This document shows, piece after piece, positions 54,898 to 62,873 of a DNA stretch of 64,000 nt. The position numbers and the translations under genes were made by a program. This DNA is from Paenibacillus sp. Soil750 (lineage in GTDB: Bacteria > Bacillota > Bacilli > Paenibacillales > NBRC-103111), in NCBI RefSeq assembly GCF_001428045.1, contig NZ_LMSD01000012.1, positions 101 to 64,100 of the forward strand, given 5' to 3'. The number at the start of each line of letters is the position of its first letter. Position 1 is the first letter of the stretch. The notes beneath the pieces are model-generated. The model searched no databases and was not told the DNA's origin. It was given only the letters and a program-made list of their open reading frames with translations.

Positions 54898-55078
54898 AGT
54901 TACGGAACGTGGTGCCGCTATTTCACTTAAATTTACCTTTTACTTAAAGTTGTGGAACGTCAGTCCGCTATTTCGTAATTTCAGCGCATTTACTGCGTTT
55001 GCTGCGAAATATAGGACCTCGTTCTGCAACTTTTTTTATTGGCTATTTTCATACAACTAGCAGCCTCTCGTTCCGTAT
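54898..55078. repeat. Cluster of four REP-like units (two direct, two inverted)
   Basis: Units share the core AGTTRYGGAACG..GTCCGCTATTTCG: copy A 54898-54926 and copy B 54948-54976 on the plus strand, copy C 55003-55032 on the minus strand, and a partial copy D at 55060-55078 on the minus strand. B and C form an ~84-bp imperfect hairpin followed by CTTTTTTTATT, so the pair could also terminate the mtnWXB transcript. Confidence 0.85.
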
Positions 55079-55373
55079 CTTTATGGTGAGAATCAGGGTT
55101 TGGGGGTCGGAGGCAATATTGTCAGGCTAGGTAATCGGGTGGTATTTCGGCAGATGAGCTCTCGCTGGCGTAGGCGGGAAGCTGGGGACTTGGGGTAGCG
55201 GGTGATTAAAGGCCTGGAGACAACGTGGGTTAGCGGCAGGGTAGTCGTAGCTATGCGGTTTGTGAACATGATCATGTATGCACTGGCTGAGTGCTGGTAG
55301 GCAAGACACTTCGGGGGGGCTGTGAGGCAGCGCGTAGTTTTGGATGATCGTACTATTTCACACACTCACTTAC

Positions 55374-55440
<67 letters not shown>

Positions 55441-55451
55441 ACTCCCCTTCC

Positions 55452-55640
55452 TCAAAAATGCAAAAATACAACCTTTTCTACTAATTTAGGATCGAAATTA
55501 GGAAATGCGTGCGAATAGGCAACCTTTTTAAGGTTTCTCAGGAAAATCTCCTGATATCACTCCCATTTGATGCCTATTTGCATCAATATCCAATAAAAGA
55601 GGGAGGAAACCATTCGAAAAATGCTCTTTTGCATTTTTGA
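55452..55640. repeat. 189-bp interrupted palindrome centred at 55546
   Basis: Three separate inverted blocks share exactly one centre: outer TCAAAAATGCAAAA (55452-55465 with complement 55627-55640), middle TGCGAATAGGCA with TGCCTATTTGCA (55510-55521, 55571-55582) and inner TCAGGA with TCCTGA (55538-55543, 55549-55554). Sequence between the blocks has diverged. No open frame lies inside. It could be a MITE-like or REP-like dispersed element. Confidence 0.85.
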
Positions 55641-55767
55641 CAGGCTAGAGGACTTGCAACATTACTCCACATTCCTCCAATTTCTTCTCTTTATCGTTAT
55701 ACTCTTCAATTACTCGCATAACACTCATAACGCTACATTAAGTTCCTAATTACACAATTCTCATACT

Positions 55768-55799
55768 GGGGGGAGAATCACGGGGTCTGGGGCCGGGGG
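55768..55799 (+). repeat. G-rich tract with four G-runs
   Basis: G6, G4, G4 and G5 runs separated by 8, 3 and 2 bases fit a potential G-quadruplex, apart from one slightly long loop. A related G-rich sequence, also starting GAGAATCA, lies at 55088-55113. Confidence 0.7.
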
Positions 55800-55824
55800 T
55801 TGGCACAATACACAGAGAAGTAGC

Positions 55825-55874
55825 AAAAAAAACGCCCACCTCCCTATCCTTTCGGAGAGAAAAATGGGCGTTTT
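55825..55874 (-). terminator. Terminator after dnaD
   Basis: AAAACGCCCA paired with TGGGCGTTTT, with an inner CTCC/GGAG stem, and an A-run on the left giving U's on the minus strand. It lies 7 bases beyond the dnaD stop. Confidence 0.88.
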
Positions 55875-55880
55875 CCCTTA

Positions 55881-56567
55881 TTATCGCGACTGCCTAAACC
55901 GCTGCGAATACTCTTTAGCCTGATCCACTGTCGAGACGCGATTGCGACTCCAATCCAGCAAAATCCGATCAATATACCGGAAATGGACTTTCCCGGCAAA
56001 CACAGCTTCTTTCAAAGCGGTCATGATCAGCTCTTCTTTGTACATATCTTTGTCCAGCCAATTGCTGATCGTTTCCAGTTCCATTGGCGTTAGCGGTCTA
56101 GCGAATTCATTTTCGATGGTTGTATAAATGTTCTTCACTCGATCATCGCTAGGCCCTTGCGTAATTGCCGCCAACTCCGCTAACTCTTTCAGCTGCTGCT
56201 CCGCCACGCGTTTCGCTAATTTCTTATAGAGCGGCGTCAGGTTATACTGCTCGCTTCGAAACCCTGTTGTTTCGTGCGTATCCTCATCGATCGCGATAAA
56301 CTGCTCACGAATCAGCTTCTGCACACTGGCAATAACGACATCTGGTGAAGCTGACATTCGCTCCTGGATTTCATCCAGTGTCGGGAATGTGTTCCTATCC
56401 TTTTCAACAAAAGAAATGAAATGAATCAGTGTCATGACGTCAACTTCACTCAAAAGTAGTGCACGATAATGCTTGAGCAATAGACTCGGGACCGCGACAC
56501 TCCCCTCCAGAAAGCTATTCATCAGGATCGCTTCGACCTTCATCTGTGTATTCGATTGCGTACTCAT
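55881..56567 (-). CDS. dnaD: DNA replication initiation protein DnaD
   Basis: 228-residue primosomal protein that helps load the replicative helicase in Firmicutes. An N-terminal winged-helix oligomerisation domain (~20-110; LLLKHYRALLLSEVDVMTLIHF) is followed by the C-terminal DnaB_2/DnaD helical domain (~135-215; ENEFARPLTPMELETISNWL, HFRYIDRILLDWSRN). It lies 38 bases downstream of asnS, the conserved asnS-dnaD order of bacilli, and ends at a clear terminator. Confidence 0.95.
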   Translation of the reverse strand: MSTQSNTQMKVEAILMNSFLEGSVAVPSLLLKHYRALLLSEVDVMTLIHFISFVEKDRNTFPTLDEIQERMSASPDVVIASVQKLIREQFIAIDEDTHETTGFRSEQYNLTPLYKKLAKRVAEQQLKELAELAAITQGPSDDRVKNIYTTIENEFARPLTPMELETISNWLDKDMYKEELIMTALKEAVFAGKVHFRYIDRILLDWSRNRVSTVDQAKEYSQRFRQSR

Positions 56568-56605
56568 ACGTCTTTCCCCTTTCTCCCCATGGACAATGCC
56601 ACTAC

Positions 56606-57895
56606 TTAAGGGTATAGACGGTATAACAAACGTGGGAATGGAATGGTTTCACGCACATGATCCAAACCGCAAATCCAAGCAACTGTGCGCTCTAAGCCTA
56701 AACCGAAACCGGAATGCGGTACAGTTCCATATTTGCGAAGATCCAAATACCATTGATACGCCTCTTGAGAAAGCTCATGCTCCTTGAAGCGCTGCTCCAT
56801 TAATTCAGGGTCATCAATCCGTTGACTTCCCCCAATAATTTCACCATAGCCCTCTGGCGCGATCATATCGGCACACAGTACGACTTCTGGACGACTTGGA
56901 TCTGGTTTCATATAGAAAGCCTTAATCTCCGTTGGCCAGTGAGTGATAAATACCGGTGTTTCGTACTGAGCTGCAATCGCTGTCTCATGAGGAGCTCCGA
57001 AATCTTCTCCCCAAGCGAATTCATGCCCATTTTTTTGCAGATAGTCAACAGCCTCATCGTATGTGATTCGTGGGAAGCTGCCTTTAATTTTCTCTAGCTT
57101 GGATGTATCTCGCTCCAACGTTTCAAGCTCCGCTTGGCAGTTCTGCAGCACCGTTTGTACGATATGCGATACGAATTGCTCTTGTACCTCCAGGTTTTCT
57201 ACATGGTCCACGAACGCCATCTCTGGCTCAATCATCCAGAACTCGATGAGATGTCTACGTGTTTTGGATTTCTCCGCACGGAAGGTAGGACCGAAGGAAT
57301 ATACGCGGCCTAGTGCCATCGCAGCTGCTTCCATATATAATTGTCCGCTTTGCGTCAAGAAGGCATCTTCATCGAAATATTTCGTGTGGAATAAGTTCGT
57401 CGTGCCTTCGCAAGAGGATGGTGTCAAAATTGGCGGATCCACCAAATGAAACCCTCTGTCATTGAAGAACGCTTGAACCGCTTTGATAATTTCTGCGCGA
57501 ATCACAAGAACCGCACGCTGACGCGGGCTCCGAATCCACAGGTGACGATTGTCCATTAAGAAATCCACACCGTGTTCCTTCGGTGTAATCGGATACTCTT
57601 CGGTGACTTGAATGATTTCTACGCCAGTCACGTCGAGCTCGAAACCGCCTTTGGAGCGTGTGTCTTCTTTTACTTTTCCCGTTATGTATAAGGAGCTCTC
57701 TTGAGTTAGCTTAGAAGCTGCTTCCCACACTTCTTCACTCACTTCACTTTTAACAACAACACCTTGTATATATCCCGAACCGTCACGAAGCTGCAAAAAC
57801 TGAATTTTACCACTTGAGCGTTTCTTGTTAAGCCAACAGCCAATGGTAACTGACTCGCCGACATGATGTTTCACTTCACCTATTGTACTTTTCAT
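56606..57895 (-). CDS. asnS: Asparaginyl-tRNA synthetase
   Basis: 429-residue class IIb synthetase. N-terminal OB-fold anticodon-binding domain (~15-110), then catalytic core with motif 2 [19 protein letters not shown] and motif 3 [25 protein letters not shown] is typical of AsnRS. GGAGGAAGG lies upstream of the ATG. Co-transcribed with dnaD. No T-box is visible in the short gap to ackA, so the leader-type control seen for glyS and proB is absent here. Confidence 0.96.
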   Translation of the reverse strand: MKSTIGEVKHHVGESVTIGCWLNKKRSSGKIQFLQLRDGSGYIQGVVVKSEVSEEVWEAASKLTQESSLYITGKVKEDTRSKGGFELDVTGVEIIQVTEEYPITPKEHGVDFLMDNRHLWIRSPRQRAVLVIRAEIIKAVQAFFNDRGFHLVDPPILTPSSCEGTTNLFHTKYFDEDAFLTQSGQLYMEAAAMALGRVYSFGPTFRAEKSKTRRHLIEFWMIEPEMAFVDHVENLEVQEQFVSHIVQTVLQNCQAELETLERDTSKLEKIKGSFPRITYDEAVDYLQKNGHEFAWGEDFGAPHETAIAAQYETPVFITHWPTEIKAFYMKPDPSRPEVVLCADMIAPEGYGEIIGGSQRIDDPELMEQRFKEHELSQEAYQWYLDLRKYGTVPHSGFGLGLERTVAWICGLDHVRETIPFPRLLYRLYP

Positions 57896-57966
57896 TTGGA
57901 TATCCTTCCTCCCTAGAACTGAAGATCACTACTATTGTACACTATTTCCCGATTTCCACGAAAGAA

Positions 57967-59175
57967 TCAGTCGGACTGTGATTGCACGAGACTGTAAGTA
58001 TCCTGTGCGATGACCCATTCTTCATTTGTTGGAATAACAAGTGCTTCAACCTTTGAACCACGCTTAGTTATTCGCTTTTCTATACCTCTACCAAGCAGGT
58101 TCGCTTCCTCATCAAAATCAACCCCAAGGAAGCTCAAGCCCTCGCATACCGCTTTACGCAGCGGTGCGGAATTCTCGCCTACGCCTGCGGTAAACACAAT
58201 CGCATCGACGCCATTCATCGCCGCGGCGTAAGCCCCGATGTATTTGCGCAGCCGATACGCATACATCTCAAAAGCCAAGGTAGCGTTCTTATCGCCCGCT
58301 TCCACAGCTTCCACGATCTCACGCATGTCGCTGGAGATCCCTGAGATCGCCTGCAGGCCGCTATGCTTATTCAGCATGGAGCTCACCTCGCCGATCGTCA
58401 AATCCTCCTTGCCCATCACATAGGGCACGATGGCCGGATCCAGATCGCCGCTGCGCGTGCCCATCATCAGACCTTCGAGCGGAGTCATTCCCATGCTCGT
58501 GTCAACCGACTGGCCGCCCCATACAGCGGCGCAGGAAGCGCCATTACCAATGTGACAGGTAATGAGCTTCAACTGCTCTAGCGGGCGTCCTAGGAAGGCA
58601 GCGGCACGCTCGCTCACGTACTTATGCGACGTACCGTGGAAACCATAGCGGCGCACCTTATGTTTCCGGTAGAGCGCCATCGGCACCGGATACAGGTAGG
58701 CCTTCGCCGGCATCGTCTGATGGAAGGCGGTGTCGAAGACGACTGCCTGCGGCACGCCAGGCATGTTCGCATCCACCGCCGAGATGCCCAGCATATGCGC
58801 CGGATTGTGCAACGGCGCCAAATCGAAGAGACGCCGAATCTCCTTCTTCACCTCGTCCGTGACGAGGACGGAGCTCTTGAAGGATTCGCCTCCGTGGACG
58901 ACACGGTGGCCAACAGCATCGATCTGTGAGATGGCGGTCAATACGCCATGCTCCGGATGGACAAGCACATCCAGCACTCTGCGGATGGCCGTTGTATGCT
59001 CTAGAATTTCATCCACCTTGTGAAATTCGGGTTTGCCCGCTGGTTCGTGCATCAGGATAGCGGTATCCATCCCAATGCGTTCTACTCTACCCTTTGCCAG
59101 TACAATTGCATTTTCCATATCATACAGTTGATATTTCACGGATGAACTGCCAGCATTGATGACCAGAATATTCAT
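57967..59175 (-). CDS. ackA: Acetate kinase
   Basis: 402-residue ASKHA-fold kinase interconverting acetate and acetyl phosphate. Signature NAGSSSVKYQLYD at the N-terminus, GHRVVHGGE, FDTAFHQTMP, HIGNGASCAAV and the C-terminal FTAGVGEN motif are all intact. It overlaps the 3-hydroxyacyl-CoA dehydrogenase gene by 4 bases and must be co-translated with it. No pta gene is present. The stretch ~58130-59030 is clearly GC-richer than the flanking genes. Confidence 0.96.
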   Translation of the reverse strand: MNILVINAGSSSVKYQLYDMENAIVLAKGRVERIGMDTAILMHEPAGKPEFHKVDEILEHTTAIRRVLDVLVHPEHGVLTAISQIDAVGHRVVHGGESFKSSVLVTDEVKKEIRRLFDLAPLHNPAHMLGISAVDANMPGVPQAVVFDTAFHQTMPAKAYLYPVPMALYRKHKVRRYGFHGTSHKYVSERAAAFLGRPLEQLKLITCHIGNGASCAAVWGGQSVDTSMGMTPLEGLMMGTRSGDLDPAIVPYVMGKEDLTIGEVSSMLNKHSGLQAISGISSDMREIVEAVEAGDKNATLAFEMYAYRLRKYIGAYAAAMNGVDAIVFTAGVGENSAPLRKAVCEGLSFLGVDFDEEANLLGRGIEKRITKRGSKVEALVIPTNEEWVIAQDTYSLVQSQSD

Positions 59176-60044
59176 AGTCGGTCACCATCCTTGTCGTAAC
59201 GGAAGAAACCTTCTCCCGTCTTAGCACCAAGATGACCGGCACGTACCATTTGTTTCAGCAAATAGGAAGGACGGTATTTGATATCGCCGTATTCACGGAA
59301 CATCCCCTCTAGCGCAGCCAATACAGCATCTAGCCCGAACCGGTCACACATCTCCAGTGGACCATGTTTGAAATCATAGCCGATACGCATCGCTTGATCG
59401 ATATCTTCCGCGGAAGCGACACCTTCGGATAAGGTGTGCAATGCCTCATTAATGAGCGTACAGATCAATCTCGTCGTAATATATCCTGGTGATTCATTCA
59501 CTTTAATACTCTTCTTGGTGAGTACGTCATCCACAAACTGACGTGTAAGATTATAAGTCTCGTCCGACGTTTTCATCGCCCGTACGATTTCAACAAGATT
59601 CACTTTGGCTACCGGATGTAGAAAATGCAAACCAATGACACGCTCAGGATGCGTTGTAATTGCTGCAATCTCCGTCACACTTAACGTAGAAGTATTCGTT
59701 GCTAGTATGATTTGAGGCGAGCATATTTGATTGAGTAGGAAAAAGACATGCTTTTTCGCATTCAAATCTTCTGAAATCGTTTCAATCACGAGCTCGCAGG
59801 AAGCCATGTCCTGAATCGAGTTGGCTCGTTTGATTTTCGAAAGGATGGACTTCTTCTCTGCTTCTGTCAAAGCCCAACGTTCAATTTGCTTATCTAAACT
59901 GACCGTAATTAGCTCAAAAGCGCGGTCTAGCTTTTCTATTGATTTCTCGGCAAGTATGACATCAAGACCACGTGCGGCCAGCATTTCGGAAATGCCCTGC
60001 CCCATCGTCCCTCCGCCAATGACACCAATTGTTCTGAACATCAT
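59172..60044 (-). CDS. 3-hydroxyacyl-CoA (3-hydroxybutyryl-CoA) dehydrogenase
   Basis: 290-residue NAD-dependent enzyme of the Hbd/PaaH family. N-terminal Rossmann motif VIGGGTMGQGI; catalytic His in GLHFLHPV; NESPGYITTRL marks the helical C-terminal domain. The ATG at 60044 is chosen because AAGGAG lies 9 bases upstream; the longer open frame back to 60203 invades the FtsH-like gene. Four-base overlap with ackA suggests a joint role in butyrate/acetate or poly-hydroxybutyrate metabolism, but no other enzyme of those routes is in the window. It could equally serve fatty-acid beta-oxidation. Confidence 0.92.
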   Translation of the reverse strand: MMFRTIGVIGGGTMGQGISEMLAARGLDVILAEKSIEKLDRAFELITVSLDKQIERWALTEAEKKSILSKIKRANSIQDMASCELVIETISEDLNAKKHVFFLLNQICSPQIILATNTSTLSVTEIAAITTHPERVIGLHFLHPVAKVNLVEIVRAMKTSDETYNLTRQFVDDVLTKKSIKVNESPGYITTRLICTLINEALHTLSEGVASAEDIDQAMRIGYDFKHGPLEMCDRFGLDAVLAALEGMFREYGDIKYRPSYLLKQMVRAGHLGAKTGEGFFRYDKDGDRL

Positions 60045-60123
60045 AGCTTGTTTCTCCTTCATCCTTACTTCTTCCGTCACTTTATAATTATATGTATCAT
60101 GCACACGTGTAGTAAAGCGAATA

Positions 60124-60148
60124 ACCGCTGGCCTAATTGGCCAACGGT
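60124..60148 (-). terminator. Hairpin after the FtsH-like gene
   Basis: ACCGCTGGCC paired with GGCCAACGGT (one mismatch) immediately past the stop codon of the FtsH-like gene, followed on the minus strand by weakly T-rich sequence. Possible inefficient terminator. Confidence 0.45.
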
Positions 60149-60153
60149 CATTA

Positions 60154-61659
60154 TTATGCACTTTGTGACACAGAAGCGTCAAATAATGTACGAAAAGTAT
60201 CACCAGAAAGTACTTCTTCCTTCATCAGAATTGCGAACGAGTGCTCAAACACACTGCGTTGCTCATCTAACATTTTCTTCGTACGCAGCATTAACGCATC
60301 CAGGATGGCAGCATTTTCTTTCATTAGCTGTTCCTTCGTCACCATCTCACGATCAATAATACCCAAGCTGGTAAGTCCGGCATCCATCATGTTACGAACC
60401 ATGGAAAGCGACTGTTCGAAATCGTTGCGAGACCCGGTACTGCGACCTCCGTAAATCATTTCTTCCGCTGCCGATCCACCAAGGGCAATCATGATCTGAT
60501 CTTCGATATAATCTTTCGTATACAAATAATGATCCTGCGGCGGGTTATGACGAACATACCCCAAGGCTTTCCCACGCGGACTCACTGTTACTTGGGAAAC
60601 GGACCCTGGACGAACAAGCTCTGCAATAATAGCATGGCCTAATTCATGATAAGCCACACGTTCTTTCTCACCATTCGCTGTTTCTTTATCTGTTCGCTCC
60701 CCCATCATAACCTTATCAATTGCCGAAGCCAAATGAGGCTGCTCAATCGCTGGCTTATCTTCACGCATCGCATAAATAGCTGCCTCATTCAGCACGCCCT
60801 CAAGCTGTGCACCTGAAAAGCCAAAGGTTTGATCAGCCGTTTGCTCCAAAGTAACACCTTCAGCTAACGGTTTATTTTTGGCATGGATATGCAGAATGGC
60901 TAAACGACCTTTTTTATCTGGCAGATCAACCTCGATATGTCGGTCAAATCGGCCAGGACGCAGCAAAGCACTATCGAGCATTTCCTTCCGATTCGTTGCG
61001 GCAATAATGAGAATTCTCGGTGCATCATTCGTATGAATCCCATCCATCTCCGTCAACAACTGATTCAATGTCTGATCATACTCGCGTTGTTGGCCACCGT
61101 CCCGTTTTCCACCAATAACATCAATTTCATCAATAAAAATAATGGCATTATCCTTGCCTTCTTTGACAGCACGAGCTCTTGCTTCCTTAAATAAATCACG
61201 TACTCGACTTGCACCGACACCTACATACATCTCAACAAACTCACTGCCTGAAGCAGCCATATAAACAGAATTCGTATAATGCGCAGCGGCTTTGGCCATT
61301 AAAGTTTTCCCTGTACCAGGGGGCCCTGTCAATAGTAATCCTTTCAGCGGACGAATGCCTAGCTTCTTAATTTCCTCATGCTTAATCAAGAAATCAAGTG
61401 CTTCCATCAATTCTTTCTTCGCCCGATCTTGTCCGCCAATTTCATCAAAAGTGAGAAACGAAGGGGTCCGGTTCTTGCTTTTCCGATCTCCTCCGCCTGC
61501 TGCGGCTCCGATACCGCCGCGGGTTTTCATCATATACAATAACGATCCACCCAGCGCACTCACGAATAAGATAGGTATCACATTCACACCTAGGAAAGTT
61601 AAGAACACTAGAAAAACAGGAATAAATCCAATCCCAATTTCTTTATATATTTTACTCAT
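60154..61659 (-). CDS. FtsH-family AAA+ zinc metalloprotease paralogue with minimal membrane anchor
   Basis: 501-residue membrane protease. Residues ~8-43 form two closely spaced membrane helices with almost no loop, whereas true FtsH has a ~70-residue external domain there. The AAA+ module has Walker A GPPGTGKT (112-119), pore loop MYVGVG (144-149), Walker B IIFIDEID and the second region of homology ending RPGRFDR. The zinc site is HELGH (His338-Glu339-His342) with Asp413 as likely third ligand, so it should be active. It is shorter than canonical FtsH and lacks the acidic tail. It overlaps the upstream membrane-protein gene by 8 bases. The ATG at 61659 has GGAG ~9 bases upstream. Confidence 0.92.
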   Translation of the reverse strand: MSKIYKEIGIGFIPVFLVFLTFLGVNVIPILFVSALGGSLLYMMKTRGGIGAAAGGGDRKSKNRTPSFLTFDEIGGQDRAKKELMEALDFLIKHEEIKKLGIRPLKGLLLTGPPGTGKTLMAKAAAHYTNSVYMAASGSEFVEMYVGVGASRVRDLFKEARARAVKEGKDNAIIFIDEIDVIGGKRDGGQQREYDQTLNQLLTEMDGIHTNDAPRILIIAATNRKEMLDSALLRPGRFDRHIEVDLPDKKGRLAILHIHAKNKPLAEGVTLEQTADQTFGFSGAQLEGVLNEAAIYAMREDKPAIEQPHLASAIDKVMMGERTDKETANGEKERVAYHELGHAIIAELVRPGSVSQVTVSPRGKALGYVRHNPPQDHYLYTKDYIEDQIMIALGGSAAEEMIYGGRSTGSRNDFEQSLSMVRNMMDAGLTSLGIIDREMVTKEQLMKENAAILDALMLRTKKMLDEQRSVFEHSFAILMKEEVLSGDTFRTLFDASVSQSA

Positions 61660-62188
61660 TCGGCCACACTCCGATCTGGGAGATTCTTGGCAGCATGATA
61701 AATTTAGTCGTATCACCATCTGTTAGTCGAATGTAAACATTATACTCATCCATTTCGCTGTCTACGTTCATCGTAGGCACACCATTTGCATATTTCTCTA
61801 AGGTTGTTGGAATATCCGCATAATGCTTCGTTTCCATCGCTTGAGCTACCTCAAATAACGCTTTAGACCACCATTGATCCAGCTTGTCTGAGGGTTGATT
61901 CTTAATCGTTATATTTACAGTACGTTTCCCGATAATCGATGCGCCTTCGTCTTTAATTAACTCAACAACTTGTCGTAAATTAGCGTCAGGCTTCAAAGTC
62001 AACTCAACATCCACTTGATTCGAAGAAAGCTTCATCGTGGAATTCGTTACACCTGGTGCCGTATTAATGATATGTGATAATGGATTTTCCATCGCAAAAC
62101 TTGTATAGGCGAACCAGCCTCCAAAAAGTACACCAGCCGAAATAATCACGCTCAAAATAACAGGTAAAACGCGCAGTTTCATCTTCAT
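61652..62188 (-). CDS. Single-pass membrane protein, putative partner of the FtsH paralogue
   Basis: 178-residue protein I do not recognise. A single N-terminal membrane helix (~8-32) is followed by ~145 residues predicted outside the cell, with mixed alpha/beta pattern (VDVELTLKPDANLRQVVELI, DEYNVYIRLTDGDTTKFIML). No lipobox, no catalytic motif. Its end overlaps the start of the FtsH-like gene by 8 bases, so the two are translationally coupled. Since that protease lacks the usual external domain, this protein may supply it in trans. That is inference from topology and coupling. Confidence 0.85.
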   Translation of the reverse strand: MKMKLRVLPVILSVIISAGVLFGGWFAYTSFAMENPLSHIINTAPGVTNSTMKLSSNQVDVELTLKPDANLRQVVELIKDEGASIIGKRTVNITIKNQPSDKLDQWWSKALFEVAQAMETKHYADIPTTLEKYANGVPTMNVDSEMDEYNVYIRLTDGDTTKFIMLPRISQIGVWPNE

Positions 62189-62323
62189 AGGTTGGCGTCC
62201 ACCTTTCTGTAATGATGTATTTGTATGCCTCTAAAGCAATACGATAAGTATATCATCACTTATATACGATATGCCTTATGTAAACAGTGGAAACTTATGA
62301 AGTCAGCACTCTAGTTTTAATAC

Positions 62324-62356
62324 AAAAAAAACTCAACCTTCTTATTGAAGGCTGAG
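62324..62356 (-). terminator. Terminator overlapping the 3' end of the YpmB-like gene
   Basis: CTCAACCTTC (62332-62341) pairs with GAAGGCTGAG (62347-62356); eight A's at 62324-62331 become the U-tract on the minus strand. The right arm and loop lie within the last codons and stop of the YpmB-like gene, so it shapes the protein's C-terminus as well. Confidence 0.85.
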
Positions 62357-62830
62357 CCGATAGGTATCCAGATAAGTACCATCTTTGAAGGTATAGTAAT
62401 CATAGAAATACCGCGTACCTCTATCATCCTTCGTCTTATAAAATACTTCCCATACATAGTCATTTCCTAGTTTGCCTGGTATTGCTCGCTCAATTTCACT
62501 AGTCGGCACCTTTTTCGATACCGCAGCGCGGGCTTGCTCTTCTGTGAAGGCTTCCTCCGCCATTTCCGTATGAACATCTTCAGCAGATACCCATGCAATT
62601 AAACGCTGTCCTAGCTTGTTCTCCCCATATACAATCTGAAACGGCTCATCACCGTAGAAAAAATCCACCTTTGATGCCTTTGTCATCATACTTCCCACAT
62701 AGGCTTTTTCAACAGCTACACGTTTCTCATCCCAGTGTTCGTTCTGCACATTCAGGTAGAATCGGCTAAGCACGACACCCAGCGTTGCTATAATAAAAAC
62801 GCCAAGTGTGATCGTTCGCTTCGCATTCAT
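62342..62830 (-). CDS. YpmB-like membrane-anchored DUF5590 protein
   Basis: 162-residue protein with one N-terminal membrane helix (~5-24) and an external region of PepSY-like/DUF5590 type (~45-160): YVGSMMTKASKVDFFYGDEPFQIVYG, ending YFYDYYTFKDGTYLDTYRLSLQ. Matches the YpmB family conserved near asnS in bacilli; function unknown, probably envelope-related. The ATG at 62830 is chosen with GGAGGTG upstream; the GTG nine codons earlier lies within that site. Followed at once by a terminator. Confidence 0.85.
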   Translation of the reverse strand: MNAKRTITLGVFIIATLGVVLSRFYLNVQNEHWDEKRVAVEKAYVGSMMTKASKVDFFYGDEPFQIVYGENKLGQRLIAWVSAEDVHTEMAEEAFTEEQARAAVSKKVPTSEIERAIPGKLGNDYVWEVFYKTKDDRGTRYFYDYYTFKDGTYLDTYRLSLQ

Positions 62831-62873
62831 AACCGCCGCGCACCTCCCCAAAACCACTTACTTTGCCTTAGCA

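Noticed and set aside
55093-55365. 90-codon minus-strand frame in the repeat island
   Set aside because: Low-complexity Pro/Thr/Arg-rich translation of G-rich repeat DNA, no ribosome site.
61292-61726. 144-codon plus-strand frame opposite the FtsH-like gene
   Set aside because: Antisense shadow over the Walker A region; no supporting signal.
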